This document shows positions 35,552 through 44,035 of a stretch of DNA of 64,000 bases, piece by piece; the stretch's first letter is position 1; every line of letters starts with the position of its first letter. Source of the stretch: DATBSL01 sp964561785 (GTDB lineage Bacteria > Acidobacteriota > Vicinamibacteria > Fen-336); contig CAZLRF010000024.1 of the NCBI GenBank assembly GCA_964561785.1, positions 12,651 to 76,650 on the forward strand, written 5' to 3'. The notes under the pieces were generated by a model that did no database searches, was not told the origin of the DNA, and worked only from the letters and a program-made list of their open reading frames with translations. Made by a program: the position numbers and the translations under genes.

Positions 35552-36181
35552 GTGAAGCGGCTCGGGCGCGTCCCGTACGCCCGGGGCCTCGAGATCCAGG
35601 AAGAGCTCGTCGCCCTCCGCCAGAAGGGCGAGGCGGAGGACCACCTCCTCCTCCTGGAGCACGACCCCGTCTTCACCCTCGGCCGCAACGCCCGCAAGGA
35701 GAACGTGCTGTTCCCCGCCGAGGCCCTGCGCGCGCGCGGCTTCGACGTCTTCGAGACCGGCCGCGGCGGCGACGTCACCTACCACGGCCCGGGCCAGGTC
35801 GTGGGCTACCCCATCCTCGACCTCTCCCCCGACCGCCGCGACGTCCACCGCTACGTGCGCGACCTCGAGGAGGTCATGATCCGCACCTCGGCCGACTACG
35901 GCGTCGAGGCCGGCAGGGTGTCCGGCCTCACCGGCGCCTGGGTCGGCCCCGACAAGATCGGCGCCATCGGCGTCCGCATCGCCCGCTGGGTCGCCTCCCA
36001 CGGCTTCGCCTTCAACGTGGGCACCGACCTCTCCGCCTTCGACCTCATCGTCCCCTGCGGCATCCGCGGGAGGGGCGTCACCAGCCTCGAGCGCCTCCTG
36101 GGACACCCGGTCGCTCTCGACGAGGTCATGGACCGCCTCACGGCACACTTCCTCGACGTGTTCGACAAGGAAGCCGCGTAG
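35552..36181 (+). CDS. lipB: Octanoyltransferase LipB
   Basis: 209 aa, GTG start 13 bases after the E2 stop. ETGRGGDVTYHGPGQVVGYP is the LipB signature. The catalytic pair is seen as lysine in DKIGAIGVRIARW and cysteine in IVPCGIRGRGVTSLE. It moves the octanoyl group from acyl carrier protein to the lipoyl domain of E2 for conversion to lipoate by LipA (not in the window). Placing lipB next to E2 and E3 is a functional operon. Confidence 0.95.
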   Translation: MKRLGRVPYARGLEIQEELVALRQKGEAEDHLLLLEHDPVFTLGRNARKENVLFPAEALRARGFDVFETGRGGDVTYHGPGQVVGYPILDLSPDRRDVHRYVRDLEEVMIRTSADYGVEAGRVSGLTGAWVGPDKIGAIGVRIARWVASHGFAFNVGTDLSAFDLIVPCGIRGRGVTSLERLLGHPVALDEVMDRLTAHFLDVFDKEAA

Positions 36182-36224
36182 GCCTCGCGGTGTCGGTGCT
36201 CGGGGAGGGCCGGTCGAGCCCCGC

Positions 36225-37241
36225 CTACCTCCGCCGGGCCTCCTGGTAGAGGCGGGCGTTGCGGAGGGCGATGACGAGGAACTCGGCGAGGGTCTCTCCC
36301 GCCGCGACGTCGTCGAGGCCGAAGGCGAAGGGCTCCTCGCTCTGGACGTCGATGGCGCCGACGACGTCGGAGCCTTCCAGGAGGGGGATGACCATCTCGG
36401 AGCGGGTGCCGGGAACGTCGGGGTGGTAGTCGGGGTCCTTCGCGACATCGCCCACGACCTGGGGGGCGCGCAGGCGGATGGCGCGGCCGATGACGCCGCC
36501 CGGCGGGCCCTGGGCGCGGCCGGCGCTGGCCCGCCGCGTGCCGGGCTTGCCCGCCCAGCGGCCGACGAGGACGCCCTCGTCGTCGAGGACGACGACCGCG
36601 ACGTAGGAGTGGCCCATGCGGGTGCGGACCTGGTCCGCGGCCTGCTGCATGAGGTCCTCGGGCTCGTGGATCGGCGCGATGCGCCGGGCGACGGAGGAGA
36701 GGAGGCCGATCTGCTCCGCGCGGTGTCTGCTCTGCGCCTCGGCCCGGCGCAGGGCCTCGTTCGACCGCTGGACCTCGCGGGCGCGCTCGGCCGCCCGGGC
36801 GGCCTGCTCCTGGGCCTCGACGAGGCGGCGCGAGGACTCCTCCTCCTGCGCCGCGAGGAGGGCCTCGAGGCGCCGGTCGCCGAGCTCGTCGAGGGCGACG
36901 AGGGTCTCGGCGAGGGCCTCGGTGTCGGGGGCGGCACGCAGGAGGACGGTGGCGAGGCAGCGGTCGAGGACCCGGATGTCCTGGGCGGTGCCCAGGAGGC
37001 TCACTCCGCGGCGGGTCGCCGCCTCGGCCCGGTGGGCCTCCTCCCGCAGGAGACCATCCACGTCCCCTGCCCTGAGCCGCGCGAGGAGCGCCTCGAGGTC
37101 GGCCGCGCAGCGCTCGCGCACGTCGGCCTCCGCGACCCCCCGGACGTCGGCCACCGCGCGGACCCAGTCGCCGAGGACGCTCTCGCGGTGGGGCTCGAGC
37201 CACTCCGCGGCGCGCTGCAGCGCGGGCGCGAGGCGGCTCAC
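36225..37241 (-). CDS. GAF-domain signalling protein without output domain
   Basis: 338 aa, GTG start overlapping the ubiE stop (GTGA). The N-terminal about 130 residues are helical and resemble a sensor-globin/RsbR-N type bundle by eye. A charged coiled coil (about 145-195, EESSRRLVEAQEQAARAAER) leads to a GAF domain (about 205-338, with YVAVVVLDDEGVLVGRWAG and EMVIPLLEGSDVVGAIDVQ). There is no kinase, cyclase or DNA-binding domain after it. It is the last gene of the menaquinone operon, so a redox or quinone-sensing role is tempting but unproven. Confidence 0.75.
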   Translation of the reverse strand: MSRLAPALQRAAEWLEPHRESVLGDWVRAVADVRGVAEADVRERCAADLEALLARLRAGDVDGLLREEAHRAEAATRRGVSLLGTAQDIRVLDRCLATVLLRAAPDTEALAETLVALDELGDRRLEALLAAQEEESSRRLVEAQEQAARAAERAREVQRSNEALRRAEAQSRHRAEQIGLLSSVARRIAPIHEPEDLMQQAADQVRTRMGHSYVAVVVLDDEGVLVGRWAGKPGTRRASAGRAQGPPGGVIGRAIRLRAPQVVGDVAKDPDYHPDVPGTRSEMVIPLLEGSDVVGAIDVQSEEPFAFGLDDVAAGETLAEFLVIALRNARLYQEARRR

Positions 37242-37987
37242 CGCGGCGCCTCGCCTCGGTGGAGGCACGCGATGCCGAAGGTCAGGAGCCTCACGCGCAC
37301 GTCGCGGAAGCCGGCCTCCTCCATGAGGCCGGCGAAGGCCTCGGGGGTCGGGAACTTCGCGACCGACGCCGGGAGATAGGTGTAGGCCGAGGAGTCGCCG
37401 CTCACGAGGGCCCCGATCCGCGGCAGGACGTGGCGGAAGTAGAGGCGATAGGCGGCGCCGAGGAGGCCCTTCGGGGTCGAGAACTCGAGGACGACGAAGC
37501 GCCCGCCGGGCCGCAGCGCGCGTCTCACCTCCCGCATCGCGGCCACGGGGTCGCCCACGTTGCGGATGCCGAACGCGACGAGGGCGCCGTCGAAGAGGCC
37601 GCCGCGCACGGGCAGCCGCTCCCCGTCGCCGCCGCTGAGGGCGGCCCGGGAGGCGAAGCCGCCCCGTTCGAGCTTGCGCGCGCCCCGCACCAGCATCTCG
37701 TGCGAGAGGTCGACGCCGAGGCCGCGGTGCCGCGGGTCCCGGCCGAGCGCCTCGATCAGCAGGTCGGCGGTTCCGGTGCACAGGTCGAGGACCCGGGCCC
37801 CGGGCGGCAGGTCGAGGAGGTCGACCGCGGCCTGACGCCACCGCACGTCGGTGCCGAAGGAGAGCACGCGGTTGAGCAGGTCGTAGCGCGGCGCGATGCG
37901 ATCGAACATCGAGCGCACCGCCGCCCTCTCCGGCGCGCCGGGCGTGGGCGCCCCCGTCGTCGTGCTCACGCGCAGGACCTCGCTCAC
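37238..37987 (-). CDS. ubiE: Demethylmenaquinone methyltransferase
   Basis: 249 aa. Class I methyltransferase with family motifs VRSMFDRIAPRYDLLNRVLS, VLDLCTGTADLLIEAL, GDGERLPV and FGIRNVGDPVAAMREVRRAL, then VVLEFSTPKG. It methylates demethylmenaquinone to menaquinone (MenG/UbiE), the last step of both menaquinone routes. The GTG start lies 13 bases after the UbiA stop. Its operon supplies the other late and early futalosine steps, so menaquinone rather than ubiquinone is the product. Confidence 0.92.
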   Translation of the reverse strand: MSEVLRVSTTTGAPTPGAPERAAVRSMFDRIAPRYDLLNRVLSFGTDVRWRQAAVDLLDLPPGARVLDLCTGTADLLIEALGRDPRHRGLGVDLSHEMLVRGARKLERGGFASRAALSGGDGERLPVRGGLFDGALVAFGIRNVGDPVAAMREVRRALRPGGRFVVLEFSTPKGLLGAAYRLYFRHVLPRIGALVSGDSSAYTYLPASVAKFPTPEAFAGLMEEAGFRDVRVRLLTFGIACLHRGEAPR

Positions 37988-38000
37988 CGAAGGCGCGATT

Positions 38001-38876
38001 CTAACCTGCCCCGCCCGAGGCCAGCCACGCCGCGGCCGCGGTCACCGCGAAGTAGGCGAGGCTCACCCAGCCGTTGAGGTTGAAGGCCTGCATGACCCGC
38101 GAGAGGTCCGAGGCGCTCACCAGCGTGTGCTCCCACGCGAGGAGGAGGGCGACGAGCGCCACCCCGCCGACGTAGAGGGGGTGAAGCGGCGCCGTCCAGT
38201 AGAGGCCGAGGAGGGCCGCCACCGCGAGGGCGTGGAGGACGCGCGCGAGGACGAGGGCCCGCGCCACGCCGAGGCGGGCCGGGATCGAGCGCAGGCCCTC
38301 CCGCCGGTCGAAGTCCACGTCCTGGCAGGCGTAGAGGGTGTCGAACCCGGCCACCCAGAGGAGGACCGCGAGGCCGAGGACGAGCGGCGTCACCTCGAAG
38401 CGTCCGCGCACGGCCAGCCACGCCCCGACGGGGGCCACCGCGAGCGAGAGGCCGAGGGCGAGCTGCGAGAGGTCGGTGAAGCGCTTCGTCCACGAGTAGC
38501 CGAAGACGATCGCGAGGGCCACCGGGGACAGCGCGAGGCACAGCGGGTTGAGCATCCCCGCGGCGAGGACGAAGGCCACGACGGACACGGCCACGAAGAG
38601 CCACACCTCCCGCCGGCTGAGGACGCCCCGCGGCAGCTCGCGCGAGGCGGTGCGGGGGTTGCGGGCGTCGATCGCGTGGTCGGCGAGCCGGTTCACGCCC
38701 ATCGCGGCGCTGCGGGCGGCCACCATGGCCACGACGATCCAGAAGAGGACCCGGCCGTCGAACCCGTCCGCCGCCGTGGCGAGGGCGAAGGAGGCGAGGG
38801 CGAACGGCAGCGCGAAGACCGAGTGCGAGAAGCGGATCATCCGCCCGTAAGCGGCGGTGCGCTCGAGGAGGCCCAT
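38001..38876 (-). CDS. mqnP: UbiA-family prenyltransferase (MqnP-type)
   Basis: 291 aa with about eight or nine membrane helices. The two Asp-rich motifs of UbiA enzymes are present: NRLADHAIDARNPRTASREL and YACQDVDFDRREGLRSIPAR. They bind Mg2+-prenyl diphosphate. In the futalosine route MqnP attaches the polyprenyl tail to the naphthoate head group, and this gene sits between the deaminase-like and ubiE genes of that operon. A 4-hydroxybenzoate prenyltransferase would look similar, so the symbol rests on context. Its ATG overlaps the upstream stop (TGATG). Confidence 0.88.
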   Translation of the reverse strand: MGLLERTAAYGRMIRFSHSVFALPFALASFALATAADGFDGRVLFWIVVAMVAARSAAMGVNRLADHAIDARNPRTASRELPRGVLSRREVWLFVAVSVVAFVLAAGMLNPLCLALSPVALAIVFGYSWTKRFTDLSQLALGLSLAVAPVGAWLAVRGRFEVTPLVLGLAVLLWVAGFDTLYACQDVDFDRREGLRSIPARLGVARALVLARVLHALAVAALLGLYWTAPLHPLYVGGVALVALLLAWEHTLVSASDLSRVMQAFNLNGWVSLAYFAVTAAAAWLASGGAG

Positions 38877-40069
38877 CAGGCGGCCTCCACCGGGCGAAGC
38901 CGCGCCTCGCCCGAGAGGAGGAAGACGCAGGGGTCCTCCGGCGTGCCTTCGGCGGGGGCGAAGGCGAGTGCGGCCCTCTTCCCCGGGGCGATCGCGCCGA
39001 GGTCGGGCAGGGAGAGCGCCTCCGCCCCGCCGAGGGTCGCCATGCGGAGGATCGCGGCGGGGTCGAGGTCGGGGAACTGCCGGCGGAGGAGGACGGCGTC
39101 CTCGAGCACGTCGAGGTCGTCCGCGCTCGCGAGGCTGTCGGTCCCGAGAGCGAGGCGGACGCCGGCGGCGAGGAGAGCCGGCACGTCGGCGGTGCCGACG
39201 CCCAGGTTGCGGTTGCTGCGCGGGCAGAGGACCACGTGGACCCCGCGGCGGGCCAGCGTCTCCCGGTCGGCGGCGCCGACCTGGACGCCGTGCGCGGCCA
39301 CGAGGCGCTCGTGGAGAACGCCGAGGCCGTCCGCGTACGCGACCGGGGTCGTCCCCGGCGGGACGAACGGCACCTGCCCGAGGCCGCGCCGCTCGAGGAA
39401 CGCGAGCCACTCGCCCCCGCCGTCCCGCAGGAACGCCGCCTCCTCGCGCGACTCCGCGAGGTGGATGGCGGCCGGCCCCCCGCGCGCGACGAGAGCGCGC
39501 AGGAGCGACGGGGAGACCGAGTGCGGGGCGTGCGCGGCGAGGCGCACCTCGAGCCCGCAGCGCAGGGTCGCTCGCGCGGCCGCGAGCCGCTCCTGCCCCC
39601 AGGCCAGGGTGGCGTCCGCCTTCTGCGGGTCCCACGCGAGCAGCTCGAGGAAGACGACGCCCGACAGCCGCGACGCGGCGAGCAGGTCGAGGTGGCCGAG
39701 GGCGTTCCCTACGTCCCCCACCGCGACCGTCCCGCGCTCCTCGAGGAAGCGGATGGCCTGGGCGGTGGCCGCGCGCACCGCCTCATCGGGGAAGCGGCCG
39801 CGGCTCGCCACGACCCCCTCGACCCACGGCACGAACCCCGCCCCGCCCCGGACCTCCCTCGCGAGGTGGGACAGCTCCAGGTGGACGTGCGCGTTCACGA
39901 GGCCGGGCAGGAGAACACCGTTGCCGAGGTCACGGACGGGCCCGGCCGGCCGATCGGGCGCGTCCTCCCGTCCGACCCAGGCGATGCGCCCGTTCTCGAC
40001 CGCGACGAGGCCACGCCGGAGCGGAGGCGCCGCCACCGGGAGGACCCAGGAGGCGGTCAGGAGAAGCAT
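38876..40069 (-). CDS. Amidohydrolase, probable aminodeoxyfutalosine deaminase
   Basis: 397 aa. Amidohydrolase superfamily: metal-binding LVNAHVHLELSHL at the N-terminus, LAAHAPHSVSPSLL, IHLAESREEAAFL, CPRSNRNLGVGTADV and LALGTDSLASADDLDVLEDA. This is the TrzN/MtaD-like group that deaminates aminated purines. MqnE makes 6-amino-6-deoxyfutalosine, which must be deaminated before hydrolysis in organisms with this branch. The gene sits directly after mqnC, making that role likely; the substrate itself is inferred from context. Confidence 0.8.
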   Translation of the reverse strand: MLLLTASWVLPVAAPPLRRGLVAVENGRIAWVGREDAPDRPAGPVRDLGNGVLLPGLVNAHVHLELSHLAREVRGGAGFVPWVEGVVASRGRFPDEAVRAATAQAIRFLEERGTVAVGDVGNALGHLDLLAASRLSGVVFLELLAWDPQKADATLAWGQERLAAARATLRCGLEVRLAAHAPHSVSPSLLRALVARGGPAAIHLAESREEAAFLRDGGGEWLAFLERRGLGQVPFVPPGTTPVAYADGLGVLHERLVAAHGVQVGAADRETLARRGVHVVLCPRSNRNLGVGTADVPALLAAGVRLALGTDSLASADDLDVLEDAVLLRRQFPDLDPAAILRMATLGGAEALSLPDLGAIAPGKRAALAFAPAEGTPEDPCVFLLSGEARLRPVEAA

Positions 40070-40088
40070 CGGGCCGCCGGAAGTCGCC

Positions 40089-41222
40089 TCAGCTCGCGAG
40101 CGACGTCGCGGCGGTGTGGCCCTCGGGCAGGGCCGGCGTCTCGTGGCTCCAGCAGTACGGGTCGCCCACGATCTGGTAGTCCATCGTGCGCCGCTTGGGC
40201 ACGAAGCCCGCCTCCTGGATCGCGCGGGCGATCTGCGCCTCGGTCAGGCGGAAGTGCGCCCCGGCCGCGGAGACGACGTTCTCCTCGATCATCAGCGAGC
40301 CGAAGTCGTTCGCCCCGAACCGCAGCGACACCTGGCCGATCTTCGCCCCCTGGGTGACCCACGAGGCCTGGACGCTCGGGAAGTTGTCGAGGAAGACCCG
40401 CGAGACGGCGAGCGTGCGCAGGTACTGGAACGAGGTCAGCTCGTCGCCGGCGAGGGCGGTGTTCTCGGGCTGGAACGTCCAGCCGATGAACGCGGTGAAG
40501 CCCCCCGTGCGGTCCTGCAGCTCGCGCAGGCGCACGAGGTGCTCGATCCGCTCCTCGAGCGTCTCCACGTGGCCGAACATCATCGTGGCCGTCGTGCGCA
40601 TGCCGAGCCGGTGCGCGGTCTCCATGACCTCGAGCCACTCCGCGGTCGAGCCCTTGGCGATCCCGATCACGTTGCGCACGCGGTCGCTCAGGATCTCCGC
40701 CCCGCCCCCGGGGATCGAGTCGAGCCCGGCCGCCATCATCCGGCGCAGCGTCTCGTCGAGCGAGAGCTTCGAGACCCGCGCCACGTGCTGCACCTCGGCC
40801 GGGGAGAGGCCGTGGATCCAGATCGGGTAGGTCCCCTTGATCCAGCGGAACAGGCCCTCGTAGTACTCGATGCCGAGGTCGGGGTGAAGCCCCCCCTGCA
40901 GCAGGATCTGCCGGCCGCCGAGGGCGATCGTCTCCTCGATCTTCTGCGCGAGCTCCTCGCGGGTCAGGAGGTAACCCTCCTTCGAGGGCAGGTCGCGGTA
41001 GAAGGCGCAGAAGGCGCACTGGGCCGTGCACACGTTCGTGTAGTTGATGTTGCGGTCGATGATGTAGGTGACGACCGGCTCGGGGTGCTTGCGCCAGCGC
41101 ACCGTGTCGGCGAGAGCGCCCAGCTCGAGGAAGTCCCCCTCGCGCAGGAGCAGCGCCCCCTCCTCCGGCGTGAGCCTCTCCCCGTCCTCGACCTTCCGCG
41201 TGACGTCGTCAAGCTTCGGCAT
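40089..41222 (-). CDS. mqnC: Cyclic dehypoxanthinyl futalosine synthase MqnC
   Basis: 377 aa radical SAM enzyme. The cluster motif is NVCTAQCAFCAFYR (CxxxCxxC). ILLQGGLHPDLGIEYYEGLF, WIHGLSPAEVQHVARVS and GLDSIPGGGAEILSDRVR are typical of MqnC rather than MqnE, as is the FYR after the cysteines. It cyclises dehypoxanthine futalosine. It overlaps the end of mqnA by 14 bases and the deaminase-like gene starts 19 bases downstream. Confidence 0.93.
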   Translation of the reverse strand: MPKLDDVTRKVEDGERLTPEEGALLLREGDFLELGALADTVRWRKHPEPVVTYIIDRNINYTNVCTAQCAFCAFYRDLPSKEGYLLTREELAQKIEETIALGGRQILLQGGLHPDLGIEYYEGLFRWIKGTYPIWIHGLSPAEVQHVARVSKLSLDETLRRMMAAGLDSIPGGGAEILSDRVRNVIGIAKGSTAEWLEVMETAHRLGMRTTATMMFGHVETLEERIEHLVRLRELQDRTGGFTAFIGWTFQPENTALAGDELTSFQYLRTLAVSRVFLDNFPSVQASWVTQGAKIGQVSLRFGANDFGSLMIEENVVSAAGAHFRLTEAQIARAIQEAGFVPKRRTMDYQIVGDPYCWSHETPALPEGHTAATSLAS

Positions 41223-42045
41223 GGAATCTCAGCTCCGGCACGGCCGGGACGAGGGAGAGCGCGTGCGCCCGGCGGTAGAACTCCCGCAGGCCCGCCCGCT
41301 CCTCCTCCCCCAGCCGATAGACGATGTTCTCCCGAAGGTACGCCTCGTACGTCGCGGCGCGGGCGGGGTCGCCCCCCGCGTGCGCGGAGGCGATCGCGGC
41401 CAGGCTTCCCGTGCCCTCCCGCAGGGCCCCCTGCAGCCGCGCGACGTCGGCCGGCGAGACCGCCCCGTGCCGCCCCGCCCAGAACGCGTAGACGAACGGC
41501 AGGCCGGTCGTGCGGGTCCACTCCGCCCCGAGGTCGAGCCGCGGCGCGTCGGCCTCGTGGTCGAGCGCCGGGTCGCCGATGAGCAGCGCCGCGTCCGCCA
41601 CCGCCAGCATGTCGACGAGGCTCGGCCCCATCGGCACGTACTCGGGGTCCCGCCCCAGCCGCTCCCGCATCAGGATCCTCACGAGGGCGGCGCTCGTCCG
41701 GCTCGACGTGTCGAGCGCCACCCGCCGCACCCGCTCGAGCCGGCCGTGGTGGAAGAGGAGCACCGAGCGCACCGCCCCCCGGCTCGCGATCGCGACGCCG
41801 GGGACGATGGAGTAAAGCCCGAAGGCGTACTCGACGGACGGGACGAGGCCGAGGTCGACCTCCCCCGCGTGCAGGCGGCGCGCCACCCGCGAGGGCACCT
41901 CGCGCTCGAGGCGGAAGCCGGGGTCGGCGTCGAGGCCGTGGACGGTCGGGGCCGCGTTGAGGTAGGACACGGCGCCGAGCCGCACCGCCCGGCGGCGGCC
42001 CCCGCCCGCCGCGACCCCCGCCGGGGCGGGCGCGGTCGCGCTCAC
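41209..42045 (-). CDS. mqnA: Chorismate dehydratase MqnA
   Basis: 278 aa. VRLGAVSYLNAAPTVHGL at the N-terminus is the MqnA opening; REVPSRVARRLHAGEVDLGL, VPSVEYAFG and LIGDPALDHEADAP follow, and the fold is like a periplasmic binding protein without a signal peptide. It dehydrates chorismate to 3-enolpyruvyl-benzoate, the entry to the futalosine route. The GTG start overlaps the mqnE stop (GTGA). The first about 20 residues are an alanine-rich extension. Confidence 0.93.
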   Translation of the reverse strand: MSATAPAPAGVAAGGGRRRAVRLGAVSYLNAAPTVHGLDADPGFRLEREVPSRVARRLHAGEVDLGLVPSVEYAFGLYSIVPGVAIASRGAVRSVLLFHHGRLERVRRVALDTSSRTSAALVRILMRERLGRDPEYVPMGPSLVDMLAVADAALLIGDPALDHEADAPRLDLGAEWTRTTGLPFVYAFWAGRHGAVSPADVARLQGALREGTGSLAAIASAHAGGDPARAATYEAYLRENIVYRLGEEERAGLREFYRRAHALSLVPAVPELRFHAEA

Positions 42046-43154
42046 CACTCCTTGACCACGTTGAAGACGGTGTCGCGCTCGACCGGCCGCCGGCCCGCCT
42101 CGCGCACCAGCCGGACGAGCTCGTGGACGGTCATCGCCTGCGGGGTCGGCGCCCCCGCGTCGTGGGCGATCTTCTCCTCGGTCACGGTGCCGTCGATGTC
42201 GTCGGCCCCGAAGGAGAGGCCCACCTGGGCGAGCCGGGGCGTGATCATGATCCAATAGGACTTCACGTGCGGCACGTTGTCGAGCACGAGCCGCGCGACC
42301 GCGATCGCCTTGAGGTCGTCGAAGCCGGTCGTCTCCGGCAGGTTCATGGCCGGCGCCTCCCAGGGCTGGAAGGCGAGCGGGATGAAGGTCACGAAGCCGC
42401 CCGTCTCGTCCTGCAGCTCGCGCAGGCGCAGCAGGTGGTCGACCCGGTCCTCGAGCGACTCCACGTGCCCGTAGAGCATCGTCGCGTTCGAGGGGATGCC
42501 CAGGCGGTGGGCGGTCCGCATCACGTCGAGCCACTGCGCGGCGTCGGCCTTGCCCTTGATGATCCGGTTGCGGGTGTCCTTCGCGAAGATCTCGGCCCCC
42601 CCGCCCGGCATCGAGTCGAGTCCCGCCTCCTTGAGCTCGGCGAGGATCTCCTCGACGCTCTTGCGGTAGAGCCGGTGGAAGAAGAAGACCTCGACCGCGG
42701 TGAAGGCCTTCACGTGGATGTCCGGCCGCGCGCGCTTGATCTCCCGCAGCATGTCGGTGAAGTAGGAGAAGGGCAGCTCGGGGTGCAACCCGCCCACGAT
42801 GTGCACCTCGCGCACCGCCCGGGGCTGCTTCGCCACCGCCTCCACCACCTCGTCGACCGCCATCGTGTACGCCCGCGGCTCGTCCTTCTTCGCGGCGAAG
42901 GCGCAGAAGTCGCACGTGGCCACGCACACGTTCGTGTGGTTCACGTGCGTGTTCCACACGAAGTACGCCGCGTCGCCGTGCATCCGCTCCCGGACGTGGT
43001 TGGCGAGGCGGCCGAGGGAGATGAGGTCGTGCGTCCGGTAGAGGGCGAGCGCGTCGTCGAAGCCGAGGCGCTCGCCGGCGAGGACCTTCTCGCGGACGGG
43101 CTCGAGGGCGGGGTCGCGGTGTCGTGCCGGCGCGGCAGTCACGATCGAGTGCAT
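42042..43154 (-). CDS. mqnE: Aminofutalosine synthase MqnE
   Basis: 370 aa radical SAM enzyme with HVNHTNVCVATCDFCAFAAK (CxxxCxxC). EVHIVGGLHPELPFSYFTDM, HVKAFTAVEVFFF and GLDSMPGGGAEIFAKDTRNR distinguish MqnE from its paralogue MqnC two genes downstream. It joins SAM and 3-enolpyruvyl-benzoate to 6-amino-6-deoxyfutalosine. It is the first gene of the operon. The ATG lacks a clear ribosome binding site, although a purine stretch (CGGAGAACG) is just upstream. Confidence 0.93.
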   Translation of the reverse strand: MHSIVTAAPARHRDPALEPVREKVLAGERLGFDDALALYRTHDLISLGRLANHVRERMHGDAAYFVWNTHVNHTNVCVATCDFCAFAAKKDEPRAYTMAVDEVVEAVAKQPRAVREVHIVGGLHPELPFSYFTDMLREIKRARPDIHVKAFTAVEVFFFHRLYRKSVEEILAELKEAGLDSMPGGGAEIFAKDTRNRIIKGKADAAQWLDVMRTAHRLGIPSNATMLYGHVESLEDRVDHLLRLRELQDETGGFVTFIPLAFQPWEAPAMNLPETTGFDDLKAIAVARLVLDNVPHVKSYWIMITPRLAQVGLSFGADDIDGTVTEEKIAHDAGAPTPQAMTVHELVRLVREAGRRPVERDTVFNVVKEW

Positions 43155-43236
43155 CCGTTCTCCGGGGGCGCCGCGGCACCCGATCCCCGGGGGACGTTCC
43201 CGGCCCGGCGCGCGAGCGGCAGGTGTTGCTTCCCCA

Positions 43237-43245
43237 AGGTTAGCA
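43237..43245 (-). promoter_or_regulatory. Candidate promoter of the menaquinone operon
   Basis: On the minus strand TGCTAACCT resembles an extended -10. It would give an 80-base leader before mqnE and overlaps the divergent promoter of the STN gene. Confidence 0.35.
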
Positions 43246-43249
43246 CGGC

Positions 43250-43279
43250 TTTACCGCGCCTCCCCGCGGGGCGTACACT
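43250..43279 (+). promoter_or_regulatory. Promoter TTTACC-18-TACACT before STN gene
   Basis: TTTACC (43250-43255) and TACACT (43274-43279) are separated by 18 bases, a reasonable sigma-70-type promoter. The -10 ends 6 bases before the ATG at 43286, so the message is likely leaderless. Confidence 0.5.
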
Positions 43280-43285
43280 GCGCCC

Positions 43286-44035
43286 ATGAGGCTTCCCGCG
43301 GCGCTCGCCGGGCTGTCTCTCCTCGCCGCTCCCGCGGCGGCCGAGGTGGCCGTTCGGCTGGCCGACGGTCAGGTGGAGCTCGTGGCGAGGACCGCCCCGC
43401 TCTCCGAGGTCCTCGATCGCCTCGCGCGCCAGACGGGCATGAAGGTCGTCTACGAGGGCCCGGCGCCCCGCCAGCTCGTGACGGTCACCTTGCGCGGGAG
43501 GTCCCCGGCGGAGACGGTCCTCTCGCTCCTCGAGGGCCTCGGCCTCAACTTCGCCCTCGTCGCCGACCCCGCGGGCTCCCGCGTCCAGACCCTCCTCGTC
43601 GCGGGCACGGCGTCGGCGAGCACGACCCCCGCATCGACGACCGCCGCCGCGCGCCCGGCCCCGGGGCCCCGCCGACCGTTCGGCCCGCCCCCGGGCGCCT
43701 CCCCCGAGACGGTCGACCCCGCCTTCGAGGAGGAGGCGGACCTGGAGGAGGCGGACGACCCGGCGTTCTCCGGCCTGCCCCCGGGAGTCGAGCCCGACCC
43801 GGGCACGGCCCCCGCGGTCGACCCCTCGGTCGCGAATCCGGGCGCTCCGCCCGCGAACGCACCGGGGCCGCCGCTCGGCCTCCCGGTGACTCCCCCGTCG
43901 AGCCCGTTCTCGGCCTCCCCCTTCACGCCACAGCCTCAGCCGTTCCCGCCCCTGCCGCCCGGCGTGCCCGGAACGCCGAACGCCCCCGGCGCCCCGCCCC
44001 AGGGCGAAGAGCCGCCGACGCCTCCGCCGGACTAA
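43286..44035 (+). CDS. Exported STN-domain protein with proline-rich tail
   Basis: 249 aa. Signal peptide (about 1-19), then one STN domain (about 25-105: LSEVLDRLARQTGMKVVYEG, VTVTLRGRSPAETVLSLLEG) like the short N-terminal domain of secretins and TonB receptors. From about residue 120 onward it is a low-complexity Pro/Ala/Gly/Glu tail without fold signals. It could dock on a secretin or serve as a free periplasmic STN module. It stands alone between the menaquinone operon and the accessory island. No ribosome binding site is seen. Confidence 0.75.
   Translation: MRLPAALAGLSLLAAPAAAEVAVRLADGQVELVARTAPLSEVLDRLARQTGMKVVYEGPAPRQLVTVTLRGRSPAETVLSLLEGLGLNFALVADPAGSRVQTLLVAGTASASTTPASTTAAARPAPGPRRPFGPPPGASPETVDPAFEEEADLEEADDPAFSGLPPGVEPDPGTAPAVDPSVANPGAPPANAPGPPLGLPVTPPSSPFSASPFTPQPQPFPPLPPGVPGTPNAPGAPPQGEEPPTPPPD

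Noticed and set aside
32161..35778. 1205-residue minus-strand open frame
   Set aside because: It runs antisense across the N-terminal half of the CBS protein, lpdA, E2 and lipB, whose products are certain. Its translation is Asp/Val/His/Arg-rich low complexity, typical of a shadow frame in GC-rich DNA.
37896..41582. 1228-residue plus-strand open frame
   Set aside because: It is antisense to ubiE, the UbiA gene, the deaminase, mqnC and part of mqnA, which all have clear motifs. It shows only Arg/Glu/Gly-rich shadow sequence.
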